Below the pieces are notes generated by a model, which was not told the DNA's origin, did not search any database, and saw only the letters and a program-made list of their open reading frames with translations. From the NCBI RefSeq assembly GCF_030733265.1, contig NZ_JASHJI010000004.1:248001-312000 (forward strand): 64,000 nt of DNA, read 5' to 3'. Shown one piece after another: positions 52,682-63,226 of the stretch (position 1 is its first letter; each line of letters begins with the position of its first letter). The stretch is from Roseibium sp. MMSF_3412. GTDB lineage: Bacteria; Pseudomonadota; Alphaproteobacteria; Rhizobiales; Stappiaceae. The position numbers and the translations under genes were made by a program.

Positions 52682-53536
52682 TTAGCCCGGTGTCAAACCT
52701 CTAAGCCTTTCCGACCGCCGGCGCAAGAGTTCCAGCACCGTCAGCAGCGCGATCGAGATCGCCACCATGAGCGAGGCGACCGCCAGGATGGTCGGCGAGA
52801 TCTGTTCGCGCAGGCCGGTGAACATCTGCCAGGGCAGTGTCTTCTGCCCGGCAGAGCCGAGGAACAGGACCACGACCACTTCGTCGAACGAGGTGATGAA
52901 GGCGAACAGGGCACCGGAGACGACGCCCGGAACGATCAGCGGCATCTGCACCTTGAAGAAGGTGGTGACCGGGTTGGCACCGAGGCTCGCTGACGCGCGC
53001 ACAAGCGACCGGTCGAAGCCGACCAGGGTCGCCGTCACCGTGATGATCACGAAGGGCGTGCCGAGCGCCGCGTGGGCCAGAACGACGCCCCAATAGGTGC
53101 CCTGCAGACCGATCCGGGAATAGAAGAAATACATGCCCGCCGCGGAAATGATCAGCGGCACGATCATCGGCGAGATCAGGATCGCCATGATCGCCGGCTT
53201 GTAGGGCACGTGCGACTGGGACAGGCCAACGGCGGCAACCGTTCCGAAGGCGGTTGCCAGAAGCGTTGCAACGGGTGCGATCAGCACCGAATTGACGAGC
53301 GCCTGCTGCCAGTCCGGGTTGGTGAAGAAGTCGTTGTAGTGCTTGAACGAATAGCCCGCCGGGTCGAAGGACAGCATCTCCTTGGTGAAGGTGAAGAAGT
53401 CCTGCGCGTTGAAACTCAGCGGCAGGATCACCAGGATCGGGAAGATCAGGAAAAAGAAGATCAGTCCGCAAATGACCCGGAACGTGTAGAACCACGTTCT
53501 CTGCAAGGGGGACGCATAGGGTGGTAGTGCGCTCAT
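52682..53536 (-). CDS. ABC transporter permease, PotC-type
   Basis: 284 residues with six membrane helices. The EAA-type loop ASLGANPVTTFFKVQMPLIVPG fits the spermidine/putrescine and related (CUT1/POPT) inner-membrane permeases. It pairs with the upstream permease (9-base gap). Substrate inferred from creatinase downstream. Confidence 0.88.
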   Translation of the reverse strand: MSALPPYASPLQRTWFYTFRVICGLIFFFLIFPILVILPLSFNAQDFFTFTKEMLSFDPAGYSFKHYNDFFTNPDWQQALVNSVLIAPVATLLATAFGTVAAVGLSQSHVPYKPAIMAILISPMIVPLIISAAGMYFFYSRIGLQGTYWGVVLAHAALGTPFVIITVTATLVGFDRSLVRASASLGANPVTTFFKVQMPLIVPGVVSGALFAFITSFDEVVVVLFLGSAGQKTLPWQMFTGLREQISPTILAVASLMVAISIALLTVLELLRRRSERLRGLTPG

Positions 53537-53545
53537 GTCGTCCTC

Positions 53546-54811
53546 CTATCCGAGCTTCACGTTGTCGATGCCGACAATCTTGTCGTAGACGACGAAGAGA
53601 ACGAGCACCGCGACCAGGAGCAGGGTTCCGAGCGATGCCGCCAGGCCCCAGTTGAGCGACGACGAAATGTGATAGGCGATCCGGTTGGAAATGAAGATGC
53701 CCGACGTGCCGCCGACCAGCTCCGGCGTAATGTAGTAGCCGATCGACAGGATGAAGACGAGAATGGCGCCGGCGCCGATCCCTGGAACGGATTGCGGGAA
53801 ATAGACCCGCCAGAAGGCGGTCCAGTCATTCGCGCCAAGGCTCTTGGCCGCGCGGACATAACTGGGCGAAATCGTCTTCATTACCGAATAGAGCGGCAGG
53901 ATCATGAACGGCAGCAGGATGTGTGTCATGGCGATGATCGTGCCTGTCTGGTTGTTGATCATCACCAGACGGCCGGCATCGTCGATCAGCCGTGTCCAGA
54001 CAAGGAAGTCGTTGATGACGCCCTGTTGCTGCAGCAGCACCTTCCAGGCCGATGTCCGCACCAGAAGACTGGTCCAGAACGGCAGCAGGACGAGGATCAT
54101 CAGCAGGTTTGAGGTTCGCAGCGGCAGGGACGCGAGCAGAAATGCGATCGGGTATCCCAGAAGCAGGCACGACAGGGTGATCACGATCGACAGGAACAGT
54201 GTCCGCCCGAACAGGAACATGTAGATCTGCTGGTCTTCCGGTTTCATTTCGATGCCTTCTGCACCACGTTTGGCGTCAAAGGCGTTCAGGAAATAGCCGT
54301 CGGTGTAGCGCGGCGAAAACTGTTGCAGGACCTGCCAGGTCGCGACATCGCCCCATTTCTTGTCCGCACCGATGAACTGGTCCTTGAAAGGGCCGTCCTC
54401 GTCCATGCGCTTGATGCGGCGGCCAGTCTTGCGGAACAGGCTGGAAATCCCGCTCTGTTCATAGTTGAGGCGGGAGCCGAGCCGGGTGTGCGTCTTCTGG
54501 TCCACGGCGATGACCATGTCATCGTAAAGCGCGGCGAAGACCACTTCGTCGGGTGCTTCCCCGGAGGCCGGGTCCCACTTGCTGAGTTCGATAACCGTCT
54601 TCGGAAGCGTGTCGGCGACAATGCCGTTTTCGACGGAGCGGAACAGCATGTCGACGATCGGGGCGACAAAGGTGATCAGCACGAAAATCAGCAAGGGTGC
54701 GATCAGCAGGAAGGCGCGCAGTTTTTCGCGGCGCAATGCACGCCTGAGCGCGGCTTTAAGCGGCTTTCCGTCCTGTGTCGTCAGAACCTGACCGTCGGTG
54801 GTATCGCTCAT
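53546..54811 (-). CDS. ABC transporter permease, PotB-type with a large N-terminal insertion
   Basis: 421 residues, well above the 280-310 usual for PotB. After the first helix (LIAPLLIFVLITFVAPIVDM) there is a periplasmic stretch of about 130 residues (from VIELSKWDPASG to MKPEDQQIYMFLF) before the other five helices. The EAA loop is present (AAKSLGANDWTAFWRVYFPQ). The insertion is seen in some permeases of this group and may contact the binding protein. Confidence 0.87.
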   Translation of the reverse strand: MSDTTDGQVLTTQDGKPLKAALRRALRREKLRAFLLIAPLLIFVLITFVAPIVDMLFRSVENGIVADTLPKTVIELSKWDPASGEAPDEVVFAALYDDMVIAVDQKTHTRLGSRLNYEQSGISSLFRKTGRRIKRMDEDGPFKDQFIGADKKWGDVATWQVLQQFSPRYTDGYFLNAFDAKRGAEGIEMKPEDQQIYMFLFGRTLFLSIVITLSCLLLGYPIAFLLASLPLRTSNLLMILVLLPFWTSLLVRTSAWKVLLQQQGVINDFLVWTRLIDDAGRLVMINNQTGTIIAMTHILLPFMILPLYSVMKTISPSYVRAAKSLGANDWTAFWRVYFPQSVPGIGAGAILVFILSIGYYITPELVGGTSGIFISNRIAYHISSSLNWGLAASLGTLLLVAVLVLFVVYDKIVGIDNVKLG

Positions 54812-54840
54812 GAAACAGTCTTCCGGTATCAGAAAAATCA

Positions 54841-54866
54841 GCCCGGGCGGAAGGATCCGCCCGGGC
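54841..54866 (-). terminator. 11-bp GC-rich stem after the binding-protein gene
   Basis: GCCCGGGCGGA (54841-54851) and TCCGCCCGGGC (54856-54866) with a 4-base loop; on the minus strand TGATTTTTC follows. Such hairpins often lower read-through so that the binding protein is made in excess over the permeases. Confidence 0.6.
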
Positions 54867-54880
54867 CGGAGCCTAATGGC

Positions 54881-55981
54881 TTACTGTGCGAGCCAAGCCT
54901 GGAACTTGGCGTCGATGTCGTCGCGATAGTCAGCCCACCACTCGTAGTTATAGAGGAAGGTGTTCTTCGCGTTGTTCGGGTCGGTCGGCATGTGCGGAGC
55001 CATGTCGATGCCGAGCGTTGCGTGCTGACCGACGAGCGGTGCAGAGGACTTGCGGGCCGGGCCGTAGGAGATGAACTTCGCCTGGTCGGCCAGACGCTGC
55101 GTGTCCGTCGCGTATTTGACGAGTTTCTTCACCTCGGCGAGACGGTCTTCGGGCAGACCGGTCGGGATGATCCAACCGTCAAGATCGAACACCTGTGCGT
55201 CCCACAGCATCTTGACCGGCTGTTTCTGCTCTTCGATCAGGGCAAACAGGCGGCCGTTGTAGGTGGAGCCGATCACGACTTCCTTGTCGGCAAGAAGCTG
55301 CGGTGTTTCAGCACCGGCAGACCACCAGACAACGTTGTCCTTGATCGTGTCGAGCTTTGCGAACGCGCGGTTCTGACCTTCTTCGGTCTCCAGCACGTTG
55401 TAGACTTCTTCCTTCGGAACGCCGTCACACAGCAGAGCCCATTCCATGTTGTTGATCGGGCGCTTTTCCAGGGACCGCTTGCCCGGGAAGGTTTCCAGAT
55501 CGAACACGTCGCAAATCTCGGCCGGCTCCTTGCCGCCCCACTCGTCAACGTCCGAACGGAAGCCGAAGGTGGTGGAATAAACGATCTGCGGGATGAAGCA
55601 CTCGGACACCAGAAGGTCACCGAAATCTTCAGATGCCGGAGTTCCGTCCGGCGCAGCTGCAAGAACGGTGTCCGGGTCGATTTCCATCGCCAGGCCTTCG
55701 TCGCAGAGGCGGATTGCGTCAGAAGCAACCACGTCCACGAGGTCCCAGGTCACATTGCCGGCTTCGTTCATGGCGCGAAGCTTGGCGACCGCCTCAGCGG
55801 AGGATTCGTCCCAGATCACGGTGATGTCGGGATTTTCCGCCGTGTAAGGATCAGTGTAGGCATTCTTCTGGGACGCCTGGTAAGCGCCGCCCCAGGAGAC
55901 GAGCGTGAGGTCCGTGGCAAGCGCCGAGCTGCCGGCAAATGCCAGTGCAGTTCCTGCCAGAATTAAAGTCTTGAGCTTCAT
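54881..55981 (-). CDS. ABC transporter substrate-binding protein, PotD-type
   Basis: 366 residues with signal peptide ILAGTALAFAGSSALA. The mature part opens TDLTLVSWGGAYQASQKNAY, typical of polyamine/opine-type binding proteins (family 6), with WDLVDVVASDAIRLCDEGLA and IPTGLPEDRLAEVKKLVKY further on. It captures the substrate in the periplasm; co-transcription with creatinase makes creatine or a related guanidino compound the best guess. Confidence 0.87.
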   Translation of the reverse strand: MKLKTLILAGTALAFAGSSALATDLTLVSWGGAYQASQKNAYTDPYTAENPDITVIWDESSAEAVAKLRAMNEAGNVTWDLVDVVASDAIRLCDEGLAMEIDPDTVLAAAPDGTPASEDFGDLLVSECFIPQIVYSTTFGFRSDVDEWGGKEPAEICDVFDLETFPGKRSLEKRPINNMEWALLCDGVPKEEVYNVLETEEGQNRAFAKLDTIKDNVVWWSAGAETPQLLADKEVVIGSTYNGRLFALIEEQKQPVKMLWDAQVFDLDGWIIPTGLPEDRLAEVKKLVKYATDTQRLADQAKFISYGPARKSSAPLVGQHATLGIDMAPHMPTDPNNAKNTFLYNYEWWADYRDDIDAKFQAWLAQ

Positions 55982-56061
55982 TTTAGCTAGCTCCCTCTTT
56001 TAGGATTGAACGGATTTTTCCGTCGTTGTCGCGGGCGGACTGCAGCATCCGCCGCGCGAAT

Positions 56062-57156
56062 TTAGGCAACCGCGTCGAGCGCCTTGCAGTCGTTAAGTGC
56101 CCATCCAACCTGGACGGTTTCACCGACATGCAGCTTGCGCCGCTCTCCCCGGTTGCGAACTTTGACGATGAACTCGTCATTGCCAGCCACGTTCATGCGA
56201 ACGCGGATATGGTCTCCCAAATAGATCAGTTCCTCGATCCGGCCATTGACCAGATTGTCCATCGAGTCATGCGTGTCGAATTCAACGCGCTCCGGACGCA
56301 GCGACAAAGTGGTCCTGTCACCCACTGCGGACACGTTCACCCTGTCGGCTTTCAGCTGTGTTCCGTCGTCAAGTTCGACGAGGCATTCCTCGCCTTCGAT
56401 GCCGACGACCTTGCCACTGAGCTTGTTGTTCTCGCCAATGAACTGCGCCACGAACGAGTTCTGAGGATCCTCGTAAAGGTCATCAGGCGTGGACAATTGC
56501 TGGATGACGCCATCGTTGAAAACCGCGACGCGGTCGGACATCGTCAGCGCTTCGGTCTGGTCATGAGTGACGTAGACGACTGTCACGCCCAGATTTTCGT
56601 GGATGTGCTTGATTTCATACTGCATCTGCTCGCGCAGCTGCTTGTCGAGCGCGCCGAGCGGTTCGTCCATCAGAACGAGTTCGGGATCAAACACGAGGGC
56701 GCGGGCCACCGCGACGCGCTGCTGCTGGCCGCCGGACAATTGCGCCGGGCGTCGATTACCGAACGCACCAAGCTCGACCATGTCGAGCGCCCTCTGCACC
56801 TTCTGCTCCTGCTCGGCTTTCGGAACATTCCGGACCTGAAGCGGAAACGCCAGGTTTTCGGCCACCGACATATGCGGGAAGAGCGCATAGTTCTGAAACA
56901 CCATGCCGATGCCCCGCTTGTGCGGCGGGACGTTGTTGATCGGACGGTCATTCAGGTAGATTTCACCATGGGTGGCAGGTTCGAAACCGGCCAGCATCAT
57001 AAGACAGGTGGTCTTGCCGGAACCGGAGGGCCCAAGCATTGTCAGAAATTCGCCGGGCGGAATATCGAGATTGAGGTTTTTTACGACCAGGGATTCCCCG
57101 TCATAGCTCTTCTGAACGCTGTCATACTTAACAGCAGCGCCCCTTGCATTCGCCAT
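56062..57156 (-). CDS. ABC transporter ATP-binding protein, PotA-type
   Basis: 364 residues. Walker A GPSGSGKTT, Q-loop MVFQNYALFPHMSVAENLAF, signature LSGGQQQRVAVARAL, Walker B LVLMDEP, H-loop VYVTHDQTEA, and a C-terminal TOBE domain (about 280-360). First gene of the importer-creatinase operon and powers the two permeases. A 16-bp palindrome lies 54 bases ahead of the start. Confidence 0.93.
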   Translation of the reverse strand: MANARGAAVKYDSVQKSYDGESLVVKNLNLDIPPGEFLTMLGPSGSGKTTCLMMLAGFEPATHGEIYLNDRPINNVPPHKRGIGMVFQNYALFPHMSVAENLAFPLQVRNVPKAEQEQKVQRALDMVELGAFGNRRPAQLSGGQQQRVAVARALVFDPELVLMDEPLGALDKQLREQMQYEIKHIHENLGVTVVYVTHDQTEALTMSDRVAVFNDGVIQQLSTPDDLYEDPQNSFVAQFIGENNKLSGKVVGIEGEECLVELDDGTQLKADRVNVSAVGDRTTLSLRPERVEFDTHDSMDNLVNGRIEELIYLGDHIRVRMNVAGNDEFIVKVRNRGERRKLHVGETVQVGWALNDCKALDAVA

Positions 57157-57647
57157 ATTGTCCCCAAATCCGGTTCTATCGTTATTATGGATCGCCTGGC
57201 AAATCTTGAGGTAACGATCGTTACCGCTCAGGAATTCGTCAAACCATCGCGGCTAGAAAAACAAAAAAGAAGCTTCTTTGAAAGGGGCCTGTGAAAAAAA
57301 ATGGATATTTTTTATTCATGCTCCGACTGAATATTTTGCAGCACAGAGGGATGCGGGAAAATACACCCGAAACTACGGGTTCAGCGGAAAGAAAATCTTC
57401 TCTCCGACCGGTTTCAACGCATTGCGGCGGCTTTCAGTCTTTCCGCCGTTAGCGAACTATCGTCTTTATCTTCAGGCTGGGAAACCCTACAAACGTCGCA
57501 GAATGACACCGATACGACCGCCAGGCGTGCAAAGTGGCTTGCATCACAGAGGGCTTCTCACCGCAAAACCCCGACTTTTCCATTGCCCGCATCTCTTGAA
57601 CGCACCGGCAACTCTCGTCTACGCTCCCCGAAAATGCAGGATTAGCC
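57157..57647. other. Divergent intergenic region
   Basis: About 490 bases between the leftward ABC operon and the rightward HTH gene. Apart from the palindrome at 57210-57225 it shows A- and T-runs near 57290-57315 and no convincing coding frame. Confidence 0.5.
57210..57225. promoter_or_regulatory. 16-bp perfect palindrome before the ABC-creatinase operon
   Basis: GGTAACGATCGTTACC, 54 bases upstream of the PotA-type start. The centre TAACGATCGTTA resembles LacI-family operators, yet no LacI-type gene is in the window; the regulator may be elsewhere or be the HTH protein at 57648. Confidence 0.6.
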
Positions 57648-58526
57648 TTGTCCGACGCCGAGAAAAACGATCCGCTTTTTCTGACCACGAAAGAGGTCGC
57701 CGATCTTCTGCGCGTGAAGGAACGCAAGGTATACGACCTTGCCGCGGCCAACGAGATTCCGCATCGACGGATCACCGGCAAACTCCTGTTTCCCGCACAG
57801 GCCCTCAGAAGCTGGATTGACGGCGAGGACGGGACGGACACACCGGACAGACCCAACGTTCTGGCAGGATCCCACGATCCGCTGCTGGACTGGGCCATCC
57901 GTGCATCCGGGTGCGGTCTTGCGACGCTGTGCAATGGCAGCCGGGACGGTCTGGAACAATTTGCTTCCGGCAGCGCTCTTGCCGCCGGCCTGCATTTGCC
58001 GGACGACAACGGCTGGAACGTTTCCGCCGTATCGGCTTGCGGCAGCCAGAATTGCGTTCTCATCGGCTGGGCTGTGCGCAAGCGCGGCCTGCTGGTGTCG
58101 AACGAAGTTGCAAGCCGGATCGAAACGGTGTCGGACCTCAAGGGACGGCGTGTTGCGCAACGCCAGGCCGGTGCCGGCGCGGCCCTGCTCTTTGAGAACC
58201 TGTTGAAGGATGCCGGTCTTTCCGAGAGCGATCTGATCCTTTGCAAGGACCGGGCGCACACGGAAAGCGACGCGGCTGCCGCCGTTGCCACGGGAGAGGC
58301 TGATGCCGCGCTCGGCATCGAGGCGATGGCCCGGCGGTTCAAGCTTTCGTTTCTGCCGCTGGCCGACGAGAATTACGATCTCCTGATCGACCGCAGATCC
58401 TATTTCACCGAACCGGTGCAAATGCTCATCGCCTTCGCCCGGACACCCGAATTCCTGGAAAAAGCCGAGGCTCTCGGCGGCTATGACCTTGCGGACCTGG
58501 GAACGGTCCGCTGGCTTTCCGACTGA
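57648..58526 (+). CDS. HTH DNA-binding protein with periplasmic-binding-like domain
   Basis: 292 residues, TTG start at 57648 with AGGA six bases ahead. The N-terminal excisionase-type HTH (about 10-60: FLTTKEVADLLRVKERKVYD, then PHRRITGKLLFPAQALRSWI) is joined to a PBP-like domain (about 75-290) with GSRDGLEQFASGSALAAGLH and GRRVAQRQAGAGAALLFENL. This pairing is seen in ModE-like and related one-component regulators sensing a small anion or metabolite. Ligand unknown. It is followed 19 bases later by trmO. Confidence 0.8.
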   Translation: MSDAEKNDPLFLTTKEVADLLRVKERKVYDLAAANEIPHRRITGKLLFPAQALRSWIDGEDGTDTPDRPNVLAGSHDPLLDWAIRASGCGLATLCNGSRDGLEQFASGSALAAGLHLPDDNGWNVSAVSACGSQNCVLIGWAVRKRGLLVSNEVASRIETVSDLKGRRVAQRQAGAGAALLFENLLKDAGLSESDLILCKDRAHTESDAAAAVATGEADAALGIEAMARRFKLSFLPLADENYDLLIDRRSYFTEPVQMLIAFARTPEFLEKAEALGGYDLADLGTVRWLSD

Positions 58527-58545
58527 TCCATCGAGGAACTTCTCC

Positions 58546-59010
58546 ATGAGCGACATCCGCCCCCACGAAATCATGGTGCCGACATCCGATCCCGATGATG
58601 CCCGGCTTCGTTTCATCGGGCGCATTCACACGCCCTGGACCGACAGAAAGGACTGCCCGCGCCAGGGCAAACAGGATGGCCCGGAATGCCGGATCGAAGT
58701 GTTCGAGCCCTGGGTGCCGGCGCTCAAGGGGATCGAGGACTACGACCAGATCGAAGTGCTTTACTGGCTCGACAGATCCCGGCGAGACCTGGTTGTGCAG
58801 AACCCCGGACACACGGACAAGACCTTCGGAACCTTTGCACTGCGCTCTCCCGTTCGCCCGAATCCGATCGGCACGGTCGGTGCGAAACTGATCAGCGTCG
58901 AGGGGCCGAACCTGATCGTGCGCGGGCTGGACTGCATGAACGGAACACCGCTGATCGACCTGAAGCCCGACCGCTGTGCCTTCTCGCCGAAGGCGGCACC
59001 GAAGGACTAG
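58546..59010 (+). CDS. trmO: tRNA (N6-threonylcarbamoyladenosine(37)-N6)-methyltransferase TrmO
   Basis: 154 residues from ATG at 58546 with GAGGAA ahead. The UPF0066/TrmO fold has FIGRIHTPW, VLYWLDRS, and the signature SPVRPNPIGTVGAKLISVEG with GLDCMNGTPLIDLKPD. It uses S-adenosylmethionine to methylate t6A37 in some tRNAs. Shorter than E. coli TrmO, which has an extra C-terminal domain, as usual for this group. Confidence 0.88.
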   Translation: MSDIRPHEIMVPTSDPDDARLRFIGRIHTPWTDRKDCPRQGKQDGPECRIEVFEPWVPALKGIEDYDQIEVLYWLDRSRRDLVVQNPGHTDKTFGTFALRSPVRPNPIGTVGAKLISVEGPNLIVRGLDCMNGTPLIDLKPDRCAFSPKAAPKD

Positions 59011-59135
59011 GGCAGATCTCCTGCCATTCCAATCCGGCACCTCTCCATTCTGTTTCGTCGGCTTGACAAGCCCCTCCCGGAATTGAACATTCCAGCGCAA
59101 TTCCGCTCGCCCCGAGCGGCTTTCTGGAGGAAGCA

Positions 59136-61247
<2,112 letters not shown>

Positions 61248-61339
61248 GGCTCAGAGCACGGCTCACGTCTTCGCCGGGCTTTGCTTACGTAGCGTTTTGC
61301 AGGCATGATGGACCTCTTCATAAAACTTTGAGGTGCATC

Positions 61340-62902
61340 ATGGCCAAGTACCTGCGTCTGCGCAGCGGCGTCGCGCCGCTTATTTTGTTCGTTACTCTCG
61401 CGCTTTCATTCCCTGGTTCGGCACAAACCACCTATCTCAATGACAGGAACTCATTCGACATCGCCTGGACGACGCTCACCGACGAAATCGGCGACAGCGA
61501 CCTTCTTTGGCTGCGGGTCGAGCCCGACAGTTTCTCGGTCATTGCCGCCACAGGCCGGGACGGCGAAGAGTTCAATCTCTGGTCGGTGCGGCGAAACAGC
61601 CGCGATCCGGGTTCCGTGGACAAACTCCACGGACCGATGCATATCGCCGACGGGCCGAAGTTTGTCGTCTCGCCCGAGCGTTTCAGCCAGGCAGAGCTGC
61701 AGATCTCGAAGCTGTGGACCATTTTGAGGGCCGCACCGGACAACCTGCCGACGAAAAAGCCGGGAGCAGTGACTGCAGCGGCTGCCTCGCTCGGTCCGGT
61801 CCTTGGCCAGTCCCACTGGGGTGTGAAATGGAATATCTCGGTCAGAAGCGACCGTGAGCACGGCCAGGTTTATGCTCTGGCCGACGGCCGGTTCGACGGC
61901 GCAGATATCAGTCACACCGAGCGCGGCCGCACGATGAACCTGCGGACCCAGTCCGACTGGCCCTTCGACGCGGCCGAACAGCGCTTTGCCGAGGTTATCG
62001 GTACGGGTGAACATGTCTTTGAAATCAATGTTCTGACCCATGGCGTCGAAATCGATGCCGTATCACCGAGCGACCCGGCATCGGTTCAGGACTACCGCTG
62101 GAACGGCGGCAGCTTTCGACGCGGCATCGGCGGCAAGCCGGTTTCCATGTACACCTTGACGGGCCGCAGCCAGCCATTTTCCATCACGAAGAGTGGGCTC
62201 GCCCGCCTGCCGCAGATCCTCGATGCGGCGCGTGCCGAGGCGCCGGCCGGCTGGAGCCATATTGACGGCGTTGAAGCAACCAGACCTCCTCCGGCAGGCA
62301 AGGAATCTGGCGTCCTGTGGGAAATCAGGTTCCAGGACGCCTCGGGTGGACGCGAAAAGGTGGTGGTGCGCGTGCGTCCCGACGCCAGCATCTATTCGGT
62401 GGCCTTGCCGGAAAGTCTGCGCGCCTTTGACAGCTACCTGTCAATCAAGGGCATGTCCGATGCCTTCGTTCAGTTTCAGGGCACGCTCGGCACGGACGTG
62501 AAGTTCTTTGAAATGACGTTCCGCGAGGATAGAGCCAGCATTGTGCTGCCCGATCCCGAAGCCACCGGCAACGTGGTGGAATACACGCTCGGCAACAGCG
62601 GCGTATCACGCGGCTTTTCGCGGCCGCGGATCATGGAAAACGACGCGGACCTGATCACTTTCACGCAAGCTGCCGGATTTCACCCTCAATTGGTTACCGA
62701 TGTTCCGGCAATGCTGATCAAGGCCTTCAAGGTCGAAAATGCCGAGGTGTTCATGATCAAGCTCTGGAACGGTGCGCCGTTTTACAAAGACCCCAACGGC
62801 GCCCTTTTCCTGCAGATGCGCGTCGGCGTTCCGCCGCAGCACAACAACAGCGGACACGCGGTGTTCCGATATGACGGCGAATATGTCGACGGCGGGCGTT
62901 AG
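61340..62902 (+). CDS. Exported protein of unknown function
   Basis: 520 residues from ATG at 61340. Signal peptide LRSGVAPLILFVTLALSFPG ending SAQ. The mature part looks like repeated beta-rich domains (WDLL-type strands; DLLWLRVEPDSFSVIAATGR, GVKWNISVRSDREHGQVYAL, GVLWEIRFQDASGGREKVVV) that may be an internal duplication. No catalytic motif recognised. The frame is open far upstream inside the bifunctional gene; that part is a shadow. Confidence 0.72.
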   Translation: MAKYLRLRSGVAPLILFVTLALSFPGSAQTTYLNDRNSFDIAWTTLTDEIGDSDLLWLRVEPDSFSVIAATGRDGEEFNLWSVRRNSRDPGSVDKLHGPMHIADGPKFVVSPERFSQAELQISKLWTILRAAPDNLPTKKPGAVTAAAASLGPVLGQSHWGVKWNISVRSDREHGQVYALADGRFDGADISHTERGRTMNLRTQSDWPFDAAEQRFAEVIGTGEHVFEINVLTHGVEIDAVSPSDPASVQDYRWNGGSFRRGIGGKPVSMYTLTGRSQPFSITKSGLARLPQILDAARAEAPAGWSHIDGVEATRPPPAGKESGVLWEIRFQDASGGREKVVVRVRPDASIYSVALPESLRAFDSYLSIKGMSDAFVQFQGTLGTDVKFFEMTFREDRASIVLPDPEATGNVVEYTLGNSGVSRGFSRPRIMENDADLITFTQAAGFHPQLVTDVPAMLIKAFKVENAEVFMIKLWNGAPFYKDPNGALFLQMRVGVPPQHNNSGHAVFRYDGEYVDGGR

Positions 62903-63085
62903 CGATGTGTGATGCCTTTACAGGTCATGCCATGGCTTGACCATGGCATCCATGCCGTTGCCTTTCCGTTGTGCGGGTGTTTTCACGCGGTCGCGCAAGG
63001 GTATGGATTGCCAGATCAAGTCTGGCATTGACCCCAGGTGGATGTCTTGCCGCTTTCGCGGCCTCCCTTCGCCTCATAAAACCAG

Positions 63086-63194
63086 CCTCATCCTGAGGAA
63101 GCGCGTGCGCGCTGTCTCGAAGGATGGCCTGCAAATGAAGTGCTCATCGGCCCATCCTTCGAGGTTTCGCCTTGCGACGCGCCTCAGGATCAGG
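63086..63194. repeat. REP-like inverted repeat
   Basis: A segment reading CCTCATCCTGAGG...CTCGAAGGATGG (63086-63126) is followed by an inverted copy CCATCCTTCGAGG...CCTCAGGATCAGG (63152-63194). This pattern is a common dispersed intergenic palindrome in rhizobia and relatives. The rest of 62903-63226 holds no gene. Confidence 0.7.
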
Positions 63195-63226
63195 TGGTTC
63201 GAACAAGACGCTCAAGCGATTTTTCC

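Noticed and set aside
54323..55966. 547-residue open frame on the plus strand
   Set aside because: Shadow of the binding-protein and permease genes on the other strand; composition is Arg/Val/Gly/Asp-rich with no domain, while the minus-strand products are clear.
56026..57294. 422-residue open frame on the plus strand
   Set aside because: Antisense to the ATP-binding protein gene, whose Walker motifs are unmistakable.
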